Positions 1 to 11,732 of a stretch of DNA of 64,000 nt are shown piece after piece. Position numbers and translations under genes: made by a program. The notes beneath the pieces are model-generated. The model was given only the letters and a program-made list of their open reading frames with translations. It searched no databases and was not told the origin of the DNA. Origin of the DNA: Ctena decussata. Its lineage: Eukaryota > Mollusca > Bivalvia > Lucinida > Lucinidae. The stretch covers positions 33,857,448 to 33,921,447 of the forward strand of contig OZ022510.1 of assembly GCA_963989385.1 (NCBI GenBank). Direction: 5' to 3'. Each line of letters begins with the position of its first letter. Within the stretch, counting starts at the first letter, position 1.

Positions 1-430
1 GTAAAATATGGTCTTGTTTGTCTTTCTTGGATGGGGGAGCGGGGGTGAGGATATTTCCTTTTTGGATCTTGGGTGCGGTATTTCCAGATGTTGCGATAAA
101 ATATATTTTTGTTATTTTTATTTTTTCCTCGTTTCTTTTCATACAGCATTCAACAATAATAACGGGTGCTGTGATCAATAGCAACTCTAAATATTGGCAC
201 ACTATAACCTCTTAGAGCAAAGAAACGGGATGAAACTTTGTTAGGAAAATAACAAACTTAGCAGGCCTGGATCAGACCATGCCGTTAGGACCAGGTTCTT
301 CACTGTAAAATGTGCACACCAAGATCAGTCTGCTAAAGTGTGGTGTCTTCATTGATTCCCCTAAACTGATCCTGAATACACATGGTATTGTCCACATGCT
401 GGCCTAGAAATGCGTAGTTCGCATACTTGT

Positions 431-745
431 CATGCAGTGACCGAGTGGTTAGCTCTCCAGACCACGGGGTTGCGTGTTCGAGTCTCGCCGGAGGCAAGAT
501 TTTGTCCGAGCCTACAAGGCGTTTTAGTGCACAGAGCCCTACGATGCGATGATGCTGCGTGTAACTTCCAGTGTCGGGGCGTCCTTCTGGTTTGGAACAT
601 TGTAGGGCAAGGACCTACTGTGCTTGCAGTAGGTGCGGGTGGGGGTTGTTTGGACATTTTTCTCTCATTTATAACCTTTCTCTCTCTCTCTCTCTCTCGG
701 AAAGACTGAAATACTGTCTCAAACCCAAATCAACCAATCAATCAA
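431..745 (+). repeat. tRNA-derived SINE, family 1
   Basis: The head (431-498) resembles a Leu/Ser-type tRNA: an A-box-like GACCGAGTGGTTAG and a B-box-like GTTCGAGTC. It is followed by a body with the phrase CCTACTGTGCTTGCAGTAGG, a (CT)n run, GACTGAAATACTGTCTCAAA, and a tail of CAAT/CAAC repeats. The body and tail recur at 10474-10715 and in reverse around 49030-49150, which shows a dispersed family. The acceptor ends do not pair like a working tRNA, so this is read as a SINE and not a tRNA gene. Confidence 0.75.
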
Positions 746-899
746 TTTATATTTACCATCAAATGACTCCCAGTGCGCAGGTGCAAACGTGTTTCAACTG
801 TGTTACATTATTGTCGAGTCACGAAAAAAAAAGTTGCCTTCAGGCATTGCATACTCATTATCCGCATCATATAAATAGAAATTAGATCATGCATCCAAC

Positions 900-1000
900 T
901 AGGCACACAACATTGAATCAACATTGATACAACGTCATGACGTTTATTCATCGTTACGACGTTGAATCAACGTTGATTCAATGTTGATTCAATGTGGTGT
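900..1000. repeat. ATTGAATCAACGTTGATTCAAT-type inverted repeats
   Basis: A cluster of short inverted and direct copies of TTGAATCAACG / CGTTGATTCAA flanks the SINE heads at 1066 and 1252. Part of it (GACGTTGAATCAACG...GATTCAATGTGGTGTGCATGCTGGAT) is repeated at 1157-1202, so the whole block from about 956 was duplicated in tandem with the SINE head. Confidence 0.6.
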
Positions 1001-1059
1001 GCATGCTGGATCGCTGACTGATCACAGTCCTTTCACTTGTATTTATCTGGCCAATGGGG

Positions 1060-1545
1060 GCAAGGGGCAGGTCGCGTAGCGCAGTCGATAGCGCGTCTGA
1101 CTCAAAGGCCAGAGGTCCCGGGTTCGATACCCGGTCGGGCCACATACTTCGACGTCACGACGTTGAATCAACGCTGATTCAATGTGGTGTGCATGCTGGA
1201 TGGCTGACTGATCACAGTCCTTGCATTCATATTTATTTGGCCAATGGTGCAAAGGGCAAGCCGTGTAGAGCATTCGGTAGCGCGTCTGATTCAAGAGTCA
1301 GAGGTCCCGGGTTCGATACCCGATCTTGCCACATACTTTCGTTCCTTCTTCCGCTGATTCAAGAAGAACAATTGCCAGTTACTGGCGAAAGTATGTGCAC
1401 TTAGTACTGGTTAACCGCTTGTATTAGGAGGTCTAAGCCTGCCCACAAATAGTGTGGTTAGGTTAACTGACCGTCCCGATATGACCATAGCTGTTTACCG
1501 TGGACGTAAAGCAACAAAACATCAACAACAACAACTCAAATAAAT
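1060..1545 (+). repeat. tRNA-derived SINE, family 2 (tandem heads, one full tail)
   Basis: Two tRNA-like heads lie in tandem (1066-1142 and 1252-1332), each with GTAGCGC/GTAGAGC A-box-like and GGTTCGATACCC B-box sequences. Only the second continues into the family body: CATACTTTCGTTCC, GTGCACTTAGTACTGGTTAACCGC, GGTTAGGTTAACTGACCGTCCCG and a CAACAACAA tail. The same body occurs at 20769-21042, 38053-38260 (reverse) and 45189-45462. The head resembles Met/Thr/Arg tRNAs. Membership of the V- or Meta-type SINE superfamilies known from molluscs is possible but was not tested. Confidence 0.8.
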
Positions 1546-1770
1546 AAACACATAAATAAATAGTTAAAAGGTAACCCCAAATCGTTGTTTGTTAAGTCGT
1601 GCTTGTTTAAGGCGACAACAGTCCCTGAAAGCATATCAGGTACGTTACTTCACGTATGTTGTGTAAAACTTGAACATGTACAGCTTTGCCGGTTTGGTGA
1701 AGCTGGCACCGCCGACGACGTTGGGTAACTGCAATCACCGTGGCAATCACCTACCATCAACCTGCTGCCA

Positions 1771-2626
1771 CACTGTAAAAAATTCGTGTTTAGCTACACC
1801 AAGCGCAGTGTTATGTTTTCTTTTAAACGGGTGTTACTTTCACTATTACACACTTTTGGGTGTACTGTTACACAATAAAGAAATGATACCTTAAACCGTA
1901 ATAAATATTACACAAAGTTCGGTGTAAAATGCTTAAATCGGTGTTAGATGACACTCAGTGTTGAATTTCTGAAATCCGGGCGAAACGTTTCTTTGTTCGA
2001 GTGTAAGGTTTCCTTGACTATTTTTATAGAAACGTTACACTAGTTCGGTGCTTATCACTGTAAAAAATTCGTGTTTAGCTATACCAAGCGCAGTGTTATG
2101 TTTTCTTTTAAACGGGTGTTACTTTCACCATTACACACTTTTGGGTGTAGTGTTACACAATAAAGAAATGATACCTTAAACCGTAATAAATATTACACAA
2201 AGTTCGGTGTAAAATGCTGAAATCGGTGTTAGATGACACTCAGTGTTGAATTTCTAAACTCCGGGCGAAACGTTTCTTTGTTCGAGTGTAAGGTTTCCTT
2301 GACTATTTTTATAGAAACGTTACACTAGTTCGGTGCTTAATAAGTAAACATACACGTGTTTAGTTTCGCCAAACGCAGCGTTATATTTTTTTATTAAACA
2401 GGTGTTAATTTCACCATCAGACACTGTTTGGTGTGATGTTACACGATGAAGAAACGATTCCTTAAGCCGTAATTCAAATTACCCAACGTACGGTGTAAAA
2501 TGCGCAAATCAGTGTCAGGTGACACTGGGTGCTGAACTGATAAAATCCGAGCTTAACGTGTGTGTGTTCAAGTGTAACGTTTCCTTGACTATTTTTCATA
2601 GAAACGTTACATTAGTTCGGTGCTTA
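1771..2626. repeat. 285-bp tandem repeat, three copies
   Basis: Copies start at 1771, 2056 and about 2340. The first two are nearly identical and begin CACTGTAAAAAATTCGTG; the third is diverged. Each is rich in GTGTTA/TTACAC words. A fourth, heavily decayed copy may extend to about 2960 (GATGGAGGAACGAAACTCGTAA resembles the middle of the unit). The start word matches, in reverse, the TTTTTTACAGTG end of the GGTGTAA-rich repeat near 10460, so both may derive from one element family. Confidence 0.8.
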
Positions 2627-3374
2627 CATTAAAAGTCTTCTGGTGTTAAAAGTGCACAATAAATATTTAGTGTTAACACGTTGATGAACGATACTCCTAT
2701 TATTGAAACATGTTACCCCAGCTGTAGCGTAACCTATCTAAAGCAGTATGAAATAAGCGTGTATATCGTAGTGTTATTGTCAAAATGCCCCAAACGCTGT
2801 GTAGCAATTATGTTTAAAGTTTTATTTGGCTTTAATTTGCACGATGGAGGAACGAAACTCGTAATTTGGATACAAATTATTCAAAAGCATTTTAAGTATA
2901 ACAAGTAACCCTGGGTATTAAAATGCTTAAGGCAGACCGTATTCTAATACTTCTATTACAGCCAAGCTGTAAGTAAAACCTAATGAGGGTTGAAGCTGTG
3001 CCGGCTGGGCTACCATACCCAGTGACAGCTACTATAGCCGGATTGGTTCTACCTGAAGGGATGAAAATGCAGCCTGGAAACTTTCTTATCGTCTGCCTTT
3101 CTAATTACTTTTCTTCTTGCTTTCCTAAATTTCACCACTATTTCTTTCTATCCGCCAAACTGAAAGTAACATAATGGTCAATTTCGTGACAGAAGTTACT
3201 CAACTGTTAGATGTAGATGTAGATGTATTATATGTTATATGTCACGCAGATTTAGCAGTATTGCAACAAGTTTGGGTGCTTACTAGTGCCGACACCATGG
3301 CACATGTGGACACTATTGCACTGGTCACAGGTCTGGCATAGTTTTTCATTGATACTATATTTCGTATTAATAGT

Positions 3375-4765
3375 GTGGTATGTAAGATTCTTGAATCTAT
3401 AGTACGTGAAAACATAGTAAATCATATGAAGAAGAATAAATTATTTAGTAATAAACAGTTTGGATTTATAGCTGGAAGATCTACAGTACTACAGCTTATA
3501 CAAGTGTTAGATAATTGGACTGATATACTAGATAATGCCGGTTCCGTCGATGTTGCCTATTGTGATTTCATGAAGGCCTTTGACAAGGTCCGGCTCATGG
3601 AGGCTTGGTTCATAAACTTCAGTTATATAACATAGGACACGTGTATACAAGATGGATAGAATCATTTTTGGCGAATCGTAAGCAACGAGTATTAGTAAAC
3701 GGATTATCCTCAGACTGGAGGGCCGTGGATAGTGGAATACCTCAGGGTTCGGTCTTAGCTCCGATCCTTTTTGTGTTGTATATCAACAACCTACCAGATG
3801 TTATCAAGCACGGAAGTATCCCATACCTTTTTGCCGACGACACCAAAGTCTATCATATCATATATTGTACTAAAGATTGTGAAAACTTACAGAAGGATAT
3901 AAGAGCAATGCAAGAATGGTCTGAAAAGTGGTTATTATGCTTTCACTCCGAAAAGTGTAAATGTATAAGAATAGGGAGTACTGAGGTCAACATGGTTACT
4001 TATCATCTCAAAGAAGGACAGAAGGGTGTGGAGTTCAAAGACCATGAAAAGGACATTGGAGTAGTAATAGACAACAAACTTTCATTTGAAAAACATATCA
4101 GCGAAAAAGTTAATAAAGCGAATTCAATAATGGGAGTTATACGGAGAACATTTGAATGTCATGATCAAAAAACTTTTAAATTGCTATACACTTCATTAGT
4201 TAGACCTCATCTTGAATATGCTAACCAAGTCTGGAACCCTTACTTAAAGAAACACATAGATTTACTAGAAAATGTACAGAGACGATCTACCAAGTTAATA
4301 CCAGGACTTTCAAACTTTTCATATACAGAGAGACTGAAAATATTGAATCTACCATCACTGGCATACAGAAGGACAAGAGGAGACATGATTGAGATGTATA
4401 AGATTCTGTCTGGAAAATATGATCCCGAAGTTTCAAATTTTATTCAGTTGCGGCAAGATTCTTGTACTCGTGGTCATAGATACAAAATATTTAAGAAAAG
4501 ACCTAGGCTAAATATAAGAAAATATTCATTCTGTGTAAGAACAGTGGAATTATGGAACGGGTTACCTAATAGAGTGGTGGAGGCAAATACAGTAAGAACA
4601 TTTGAACTTAGACTCGACAAGTTATGGAGAGACCAACTACAAAGATTCCAGTACAGAGAGGACATCAAAGCACTGACCGGACGTGACCTAAAACAATATA
4701 ATGAAGAATTAGAGCTGGTCCAACAGGCCCATGAGCAGGGCCTTCTACCAGAAGAGGATCTGTAA
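3375..4765 (+). mobile_element. Non-LTR retrotransposon (CR1/L2-like) reverse transcriptase, 5'-truncated and frameshifted
   Basis: The reading frame from 3375 starts inside the RT domain (VCKILESIV, then QFGFIAGRSTVLQL and motif A DFMKAFDKV). It breaks by frameshift near 3605-3635. The second frame then gives motif B SGIPQGSVLAP, motif C FADD, and the C-terminal thumb/connection region ending with NRVVEANTVRTFELRLDKLW and a stop at 4763-4765. The endonuclease and the N-terminal RT motifs are absent, so this is a typical 5'-truncated LINE. The C-terminal pattern (TRGHRYKIFKKRPRLNIRK, ELWNGLP) is that of the CR1/L2 group. It is a dead copy and not a host gene. Confidence 0.92.
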
Positions 4766-4985
4766 GAATCTGTAAGAATATTTAGTTCATCTCTCTTTCA
4801 TTTTAGTTCCCTTGGTCTTTTTACCTTTAAATCTATCTAGTTAATTTCTTTATTTTGCCTTCTTCCTGCTGCTAAACATGCAGTGGTAGATTCTATTATG
4901 TTTTATCTTCTCCATTAGTCTTGTCATAGCGACACCTTTATTTTATTGACAGAATCAGAATCAGATGACCCCAGCAAGGCGAAAC
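4766..4985 (+). mobile_element. 3' UTR and tail of the CR1/L2-like LINE
   Basis: About 200 bp of T-rich sequence follows the RT stop and ends with a short repeated tail, ACAGAATCAGAATCAGATGA, instead of poly(A). Simple-repeat 3' tails are characteristic of CR1/L2-type elements. The exact boundary is inferred. Confidence 0.55.
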
Positions 4986-4989
4986 TCGC

Positions 4990-6860
4990 AATTATCCGTT
5001 GCGGTTCATTCACTGGAATATCGACTCGAACATACCGGAAATAAATAAATGACGTAATCAGCGTTAACAAATTGATTTTTGCAGACGGCTTGTTCTGAAT
5101 AAATAAACCGATATATTATCATTACTAAACGGTAAGATTCACATTTTGATCACAAAAAATAATGATCTATATGAGCGTAAACGAAGACAACCGCAGAACG
5201 GCCCTGCCAGCTTGTAATAAATGTATTAGAAGCTTAGGAAGAGAAAATCTTCCTCCCCCACCCACCGATTACACTGTGAGTTAAATGCAGAGATTTTGGC
5301 TCTCTGATCGGATTATTTGTGAGGGTGTCTCTTCAGTGAGTAGATAAAACGCATCATACAACATGATAAATATAAATTAAAGGGATTTATTAAAGAACAT
5401 GGTTTTTCAAAGGAATTCTATAACCTGGGCTCATGTGTTATCGATACCTTAATAAAGTATCGCGGTTTCTAAGCACCACAGCAACGTCAACACATATTTG
5501 TCTTGTATGCGTGAAACTTCGCCTTTTCCCTCTTTATGCTTGGTGAAAACAAGCCATTTTCCGTGTCGACTGTTTTGCTACTTGACCCAGAAACATGACC
5601 TTCGAAATTGACCAATGAAATAGTGCGTCATATGCTATGGATACTCATTTGCATATCTAAATTGACACACGCTGTGTAAGTGTAACAACAAAATCTGCGG
5701 CGGGGTATTAAAATCAGTTATTTTCGTGACGAAAATCGTCTGTTACTTTCTTCTTTGTTTTTGTTAGCTCACATTACCCATTAATGAAAAAGGTATGTGT
5801 CAAGACTTGCTAAAATAGATAGATCTACTGCTACAAATTTATTGAGAGCATGGTGTCGAAAATCATTCGTTTTTTAGAAACAGATAGACTCCCCATACCT
5901 TCTAGTACATGTAGTTCACACCTGGAATACTCTACAATAAATATACATTGAATTTAAATTGTAATAAAATCTAAGTAGCTTTTCAGAAGCAATAACAGGT
6001 GTGAGCTAAAAACAAGAAAAAAAATTAAATTCCCTATGTTGTATGATAAGGACCTATGGTATGTTTGCACTTCCGTACTTTTGAAATCCAACACAATCAC
6101 TCGCTGCAGCCTGTTCTGTTTATAGCCCCATAGAGTAAATAAACAGACAAGAATTTTTAGAAAGCGTCCATAGTTGCAGAAATTTCAAAAGTGGAATTTT
6201 CAATGACTTTATGGCCAAGAAATATGGATATAAGTGAAAATGAACAAATTACATGTTGTATTGTAAGTACAGTGATCTTGCTTTGATTCTAAGCATGTTT
6301 ATTTGATTTTTTTTCACTGAGTTGTTGGCAAAGCTTCAGTCTACAGGATCAAAGGTCAACATGACCAAATGACGTAATATCTATGAAAATCTCGTGACCT
6401 AAAGGAAGGTATTGATAACATATGACTGGCGATAACGTATGATGTCACGATACTGCAGATGCCTCTTAGCGCTTCATTAACAGAAAATAAAACCTTTGCA
6501 ATTCCAAAAGAACTGTACAAAATGTTAAAGAAATAATGTATCTGATTTAAATTTATTTATTTAGATAGAAATGCCGCAAGATACTCAGGAAATAGTATCA
6601 AAAAATCGCTGCAAAATCATTTATCGCACTCCAAGTCATTTATAGCCCTATATATATATATGATAGGGATGATGCCGATGGTTGGGTAAAAGATAAAATA
6701 AACATTCACAAGCCTAGGGAATACAATACGACGTAAAATAAAATGTAATGGAAAATATAATACTAACAAAGGGTCTATTTATAATATACATGAAGTTTCA
6801 GTAGGGACCAGGCTGTTTACTTTTTTTCGTTCATCTTGAAAGTTTGTGTGTAGAACTGTA
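4990..6860. other. Intergenic, nothing recognised
   Basis: AT-rich sequence with stops in all frames. There is no open frame of note, no tRNA head and no obvious tandem repeat. A short (TA)n run lies at about 6650-6662. I see no gene here. Confidence 0.6.
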
Positions 6861-6865
6861 GATTC

Positions 6866-7055
6866 TAGTTTCGCAGATTTTCACCAAAAATTGATTATAA
6901 ATAAAATTTTCCTTTTATTCGTAACAGATCTGGGGGGTGAAAATGTTACCACCCTTGTCACATGTAAAAATTGATGTACAAAAATTGATTATAAATCAAA
7001 TTTTTCTTTTTTTCGTAACAGATCTATGGTAGAAGATGTTACCACCCTTATAATT
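6866..7055. repeat. Two-copy direct repeat, about 112 bp apart
   Basis: CAAAAATTGATTATAAAT followed by TCGTAACAGATCT and GTTACCACCCTT occurs twice (from about 6888 and from about 6978). Only these two copies are seen. Confidence 0.65.
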
Positions 7056-7639
7056 TCAACTTCAATGTGGATTCTTGTCAAAATCCGCTAGGCAGACATC
7101 TCGACAAGGGTTAGACGTCAGACGTTTCAAATCAAAGAAACTCGGATGTGAATGTTAAGTAAAAATGTCCAACATGTATACACTGTACATATCTACCTTG
7201 GCTTACACTCTTGATGTGGGCTGGACAGCCAGCTTGAAGCTGTCCAGGCTCTGAAGGTTGGTTATGGATCCAGGGAGTTGGTTCCATGGAATCACAATCA
7301 GTGGAAAGAACGAATGTTGATTATATTCAATTTACAATGATACGGAATGAACCGGATACAATCAGTATACCTGGGGGATCTTGGTGGGAGATACGTCACT
7401 GGTACAGCAACAAGGCAGTAAACAACTTTGTACATGAGTACTAGGTCAGAAGCTCTACGTCAGTCTTTTAAGGTTGGCCAGTTAAGCTGTTCTAGCATGG
7501 AAGTGACACTTGTGGGAGTTTGTCGGTTAAATTGTTTATTTAGCACAAAACAAGCTGTGTTTCTCTGAACTTGTTCAATTTGTTTAATCTGAGTCACTTG
7601 TTGAGAGTTCCAAATAGGTGAACTTACTATATATTCAAG

Positions 7640-7815
7640 TCAGTGCTGGAAACGGCCAGTGGCCAAATGCGCCTAAATTTTGTCTCGGGCCACCAGAAAT
7701 CTCCAAAATATGACCTTTAGAGGCCCAAATTTATCTTTCTGGCAATACTAAATGAATGGGAACTTTACGAAGTGGATAATTTGGGCCTCTGAAAGTTTGG
7801 CCTGTGTAGCTTTTG
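7640..7815. repeat. Degenerate inverted-repeat element (MITE-like)
   Basis: The left side (GGCCAGTGGCC, GGGCCACC, TTTAGAGGCCCAAATTTAT) is mirrored on the right (AATTTGGGCCTCTGAAAG, TTTTGGGCCACTAC). No clear target duplication is visible. Confidence 0.45.
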
Positions 7816-8239
7816 GGCCACTACATTAATCTTGCGAGTTTCAAGAACTGTCAAGTTTAGGACGTACTAATGTCTCATATGCTCTTTCTTTCACTACTTT
7901 TGGACAATGTTTTAAGTTACGTTTAAAAAGACAAGGACTCTTGAAGCCTTTGACGTAATACTATCTATATGCTGATAGAGGATTACAAGAAAACAGTTAT
8001 TACATGTAAAAACTGATGTACATATTGTGTAATCTAGTCAGAATGTGAAGTACGCTTTCTACTATTAAGTGTTTTACATTTTGACTTATGTAGCCTTAGA
8101 AAATCTCACTTAGTGAGAAGAGTCTGACATTTTTGTGAGATGTGTCTCACATTATTTAATTAAATTCAGGCTCAGGCCCATAGATGTAATATTGTTATAA
8201 AAAAGTGGATGTAAATTTTGTTATGCAGTAGTGGTGTAT

Positions 8240-8490
8240 CGGTTGGGATGCAGAATCGGATTTGCATGCAACATGCCATTGCATGTGAATTTGAATTTGC
8301 CTGTTTTGCACTGCTGCATGTGGGTTTGGTGCTGGAATGCTGTTGGTGTGTATAGGTGTCTCATGCAGAGACTAGGTGGAGGCATATGGATGTACACATT
8401 ATTGTCGAATATACATGCAACATGCCGTTGCATGTGAATTTGAATGTGCCTGTTTTTGCAATTTTGAATATGAGTCTGGTGCAAACATAC
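8240..8490. repeat. Imperfect tandem duplication, about 160 bp
   Basis: The block with GCATGCAACATGCC, TTGCATGTGAATTTGAAT and GCCTGTTTT occurs at about 8263 and again at about 8415. Open frames crossing it on both strands follow from the repeat and do not resemble a protein. Confidence 0.6.
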
Positions 8491-8949
8491 TCAGGCATGT
8501 AGGGGGCGTAGAGGGGCATATGTGTGCACTGTTAAAGGAGTATTAAAAATATGTATCAATGAACTGTAAAAATTATTTTTATCAAATTGATAGTCAAATG
8601 TTATTCGGTGTAGCTGCGCTGTATGTTGGGACGTAAAATTTAATAATCTCGACGCTCGCTATATAGCATCAACCAATGCAGATGGAACCTAGATGGAACA
8701 TAGACAAAGGGCTAGATTGCAGTCTGCATGAAAGAAATAAGACCCCAACAGGCGGCGTGGATATGAGACAATGAATGAGAAATATATAAAAATATGTATT
8801 TGTATAAAAATGTATAAAAAAATGTATTTGTATAAAAATGTAAAAAATAAAATTAAAATATTTCTTAGAATGTGTCCACCACGGATCTTGTTAGTATTTA
8901 GGTCATGTTGCTAATTGAATGCTACTGAATAGGAATATGGATGTGATAA

Positions 8950-9255
8950 ATGAATATGGATGTAATGAATACTTTTGGATGTACAGATGTGTTCACGTGG
9001 GTGGGCCAGATGGGTTATGTGCGTGGGCAGATGTGTATTTTATTGGGAGGGTGAGAGACATCCATATTACGGTTGTAACCAAAAAGCTGCTCTGGGCCTA
9101 ATGGAATATATTTTGAGGATGGAAATGTGGATATGCAGATGTGTTCATGCGGGTGGGCTGATGGGTTCAATTGCATGGACAGATGCTTAATTTATTGGGA
9201 GGACAGGTGGCATCCATATTGCTGTTTTCACATAAAAGCTACACTAGGCCTAACG
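8950..9255. repeat. Imperfect tandem duplication, about 145 bp
   Basis: Two copies (about 8965-9103 and 9110-9253) share GCAGATGTGTTCA, GGGTGGGC, GATGGGTT, TTTATTGGGAGG, CATCCATATT and GGGCCTAA/AGGCCTAACGGAA. The short frames spanning them are repeat-driven. Confidence 0.6.
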
Positions 9256-9258
9256 GAA

Positions 9259-9610
9259 CAGTGATTTTTTTCTATATATAAGTGGTGCCCATAAAAGGCA
9301 CCAGTCCCCATTCAAAATAGTACCTTTTTTTCCAACTGCATGTTGAAAAATTTCCAATTGCACGAACATTTTTTCTTGGGACCATCTTACAAGCATAAAG
9401 TTACTTGCTTCCTTAGCGAACTGGCTGATAATATGGCTTTAATTGAATGTTTGTATCACAAATTCAATATCATGTCCCCTATCCCATCACTTGAGAATTT
9501 AGACTAAATAAAGGTGTTTCTGAAATTTCTGAATTTCATGAGAATATGACACGATTTTTCCAAATTCCATAGGCACAGGCACCATTCCCAAAATAGTGAA
9601 AAAATCACTG
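9259..9610. mobile_element. Short TIR element (MITE-like), about 350 bp
   Basis: CAGTGATTTTTTTC at 9259 is mirrored by GAAAAAATCACTG ending at 9610. Next to these, GGCACCAGTCCCCATTCAAAATAG and GGCACCATTCCCAAAATAG occur near both ends. No convincing target-site duplication is visible, so the class is open. Confidence 0.45.
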
Positions 9611-9679
9611 CTGAAATTTTGAAATTGGACTGTATTTGACAGAACTGATATAGTGTAGACAATTAGACATATCTTAAGA

Positions 9680-10470
9680 TAATCATATGATTAAATGAAA
9701 GATGAATTTTATTAACAGATTTGACTTTGATTTGATAAACAAAATTTATCCAGCTGACAAAAACTGACACCAAAATTGATGGAAATAATAGTAACTGGTG
9801 TAATGTTTGGTTCGTGACTTTGGTGTAAATATTCTACAATTTATCTCGGAAGGTCAGCAGATTTCTGGTGAAACCTTTTCCAAAAAAATATGGTTGAAAG
9901 GTTACCTCAAAACTAATGGAAATTTTAGTAAAAGGCATAATGTTTCTTTCATAAATTTGGAGTAAGTGTACACCAATGTGCCTGGTTATCTGAAAAATTT
10001 AAGTGAAAAGTTACACCAATTTTATGTAGAACTTCCTGATTGGTGTAATCTTGCCTGTAGTTCAGTGGTGCTTTCTTACACCAAATGTGAGGCTTGTTTA
10101 CCTAGATGTTGGTGCAAACATACCTTCAAAACACTGGGGTAATGTTACACCAAAGGCATAATGTTTCTTTTATAAATTTGGTGTAAGTGTACACCAATGT
10201 GGCTGGTAAAGTCAGCAGAATTTTGGAGTAACGTTATCTGAAAAATTTAAGTGAAAAGTTACACTAATTTTATGTAGAACTTCCCGACTGGTGTAATCTT
10301 GCCTGTAGTTCAGTGGTGCTTTCTAACACCAAATGTGAGGCTTCTTTACTTAGATGTTGGTGCAAACATACCTTCAAAACACTGGGGAAATGTTACACCA
10401 AAAAAGGTGGCAGCTCAGCTGCCACCTTTTTTGGTGTAATGTTTCTTCAGATTTTTTACAGTGCACTGAG
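9680..10470. repeat. GGTGTAA/TTACACC-rich repeat with tandem 230-bp units
   Basis: The stretch contains many copies of GGTGTAA and TTACACC. A unit starting AAAGGCATAATGTTTCTTT occurs twice (about 9932 and 10152). It includes GTAATCTTGCCTGTAGTTCAG, CAAATGTGAGGCTT and ACCTTCAAAACACTGGGG. It ends in the hairpin at 10393-10439 and then TTTTTTACAGTGCACTG. Confidence 0.65.
10393..10439. repeat. Perfect 23-bp-arm hairpin
   Basis: TTACACCAAAAAAGGTGGCAGCT is followed by a single C and then its exact reverse complement. It caps the GGTGTAA-rich repeat. No gene is adjacent, so a transcription terminator role is not supported. Confidence 0.85.
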
Positions 10471-10473
10471 AGG

Positions 10474-10715
10474 TGATATGGTTGGGTGATCTCAGTGCAG
10501 GAGCGTCCTACTGATTTGGATAAATAGTAGGACAAGGGCCTACTGTGCTTGCAGTAGGTGCGGGTGGGAGCTGTTTCGATAGTTTTTCTCTTATCTACTA
10601 CATCTCTTTTCATGTTCTTTCTCCTGCCTCCTTTCTTCTTTATCGAGACGGCTTGATATAGACTGAAATACTATCTCAAAGAGCAATTAAACCCAAAACA
10701 AACCAACCAACCAAG
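10474..10715 (+). repeat. SINE family 1, 5'-truncated copy
   Basis: This shares with 431-745 the phrase GGCCTACTGTGCTTGCAGTAGGTGCGGGTGGG, then CTCTTATCTAC, GACTGAAATACTATCTCAAA and a CCAACCAACCAA tail. The tRNA-like head is missing. Confidence 0.75.
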
Positions 10716-10827
10716 GCTCCAAGTTTATCCAGGACATATTCACAGTTCCCCAAAGAGAACCCCAATTCATAACGGACACATTTCCCCGAATGGAGCCCCA
10801 TTGTGTAACGGACAATAATTGTCAGTC

Positions 10828-11053
10828 AGCCGCGACACGAGAAAAAGGCATGTTCGCCAAGGGAAGACTCAGATCAGCCTAAGCAACAGTCCAGTCTGAT
10901 CAGAGATTTCGCTGTGAACTTTAACGGTAGCTAAGGGTCAAAGCTATCTCAATGCCGACAGTGAAGACTCTGATCAGACTGGACGGATTCCGCGGCTGAT
11001 CTGAATCTTCGCTTGGCGCATTTTCTACTCAGTTTGTGTGATGGCGCGGCTCA
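10828..11053. mobile_element. Palindromic MITE, GAGCCGCGACACGAG family
   Basis: It opens with AGCCGCGACACGAGAAAA and closes with GGCGCGGCTCA. Inside, GACTCAGATCAGCCT...AGTCTGATCAGAG and its mirror form a long imperfect hairpin. At least eight more copies lie in the window (30941, 36464, 39922, 43182, 54641, 55044, 60347, 62640). Confidence 0.75.
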
Positions 11054-11172
11054 GTTCTGTCAAATTTACGGGATTATCTAGTATCAATCCTTACTCTAAA
11101 TACTGGGACATATTTTTATGGATGGAAGATCGGCGCCCCGTTACTGCGGCTGTGGATTCGTTCCACTGAGTG

Positions 11173-11175
11173 GGG

Positions 11176-11206
<31 letters not shown>
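11173..11206. repeat. Poly-G tract, about 30 nt
   Basis: Near-uninterrupted G run after GGGGC. Others lie at 12149-12178, 13357-13387, 39620-39636 and 53582-53601. These could form G-quadruplexes; run lengths may be unreliable in an assembly. Confidence 0.9.
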
Positions 11207-11208
<2 letters not shown>

Positions 11209-11294
11209 GTCGATATGAGAATTGAAATACTAGTAGCTCCTAGGACATATTTACCCTGAAATCCAATGCTGGATGAATGACATGATTTAACTTT

Positions 11295-11455
11295 TTTTTA
11301 ACTTATTCGACTCGTATCAGAACGATGAGAGGATGACCACGAAAAGCTGTTTGCAAAGGAATCCGTTTACAGTTGGACAGAATTCCGCTTCCAGCCAGAT
11401 TCGAACCCGGGACCGCTAGATGGCCAGGTCGAGTGTGATACCGGGTCGAGCAAAT
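11295..11455 (-). repeat. Degenerate SINE family 3 copy
   Basis: On the minus strand it keeps the B-box-like GGTTCGAATC and the order seen in better copies (box, TTCCGCTT.. CTGTAAAC, GTGGTCATCCTCTCATCG). It is decayed and has no clear target duplication. Confidence 0.5.
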
Positions 11456-11732
11456 AAAAGATGCTTCTAGAAAAATATGATTGGTGTAAAGCTCTGATCC
11501 TGACTGCACATATGTACAGGTCGGTCTGGGTTTGTACAATTCGAATCTTTTCAGCACTTCATAATGTTTTTTTTCAGTACTGCGCAGGCGGGTTTGACAC
11601 CCGTTAAATCAGATTTTCAGTCATTTCAAGACGAAGGCAGAGTGCTATGAAGAAGCAACATTTAGATTCGAACGTGTGGCCCTGTTATCCGAATTCGAAG
11701 GCACGAATGACTCGGTCATGCGCACGCTTCGG

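Noticed and set aside
1066..1142. Possible functional tRNA gene
   Set aside because: A and B boxes are good, but the acceptor ends do not pair well and the sequence continues into, or is tandem with, a SINE body. The same head starts other SINE copies.
3605..4765. Host reverse-transcriptase-like gene
   Set aside because: It lacks the N-terminal part, is frameshifted and ends in a LINE-type tail, so it is a dead retrotransposon copy.
10393..10439. Transcription terminator hairpin
   Set aside because: No gene ends nearby, and intrinsic terminators are not expected in a eukaryotic nuclear genome.
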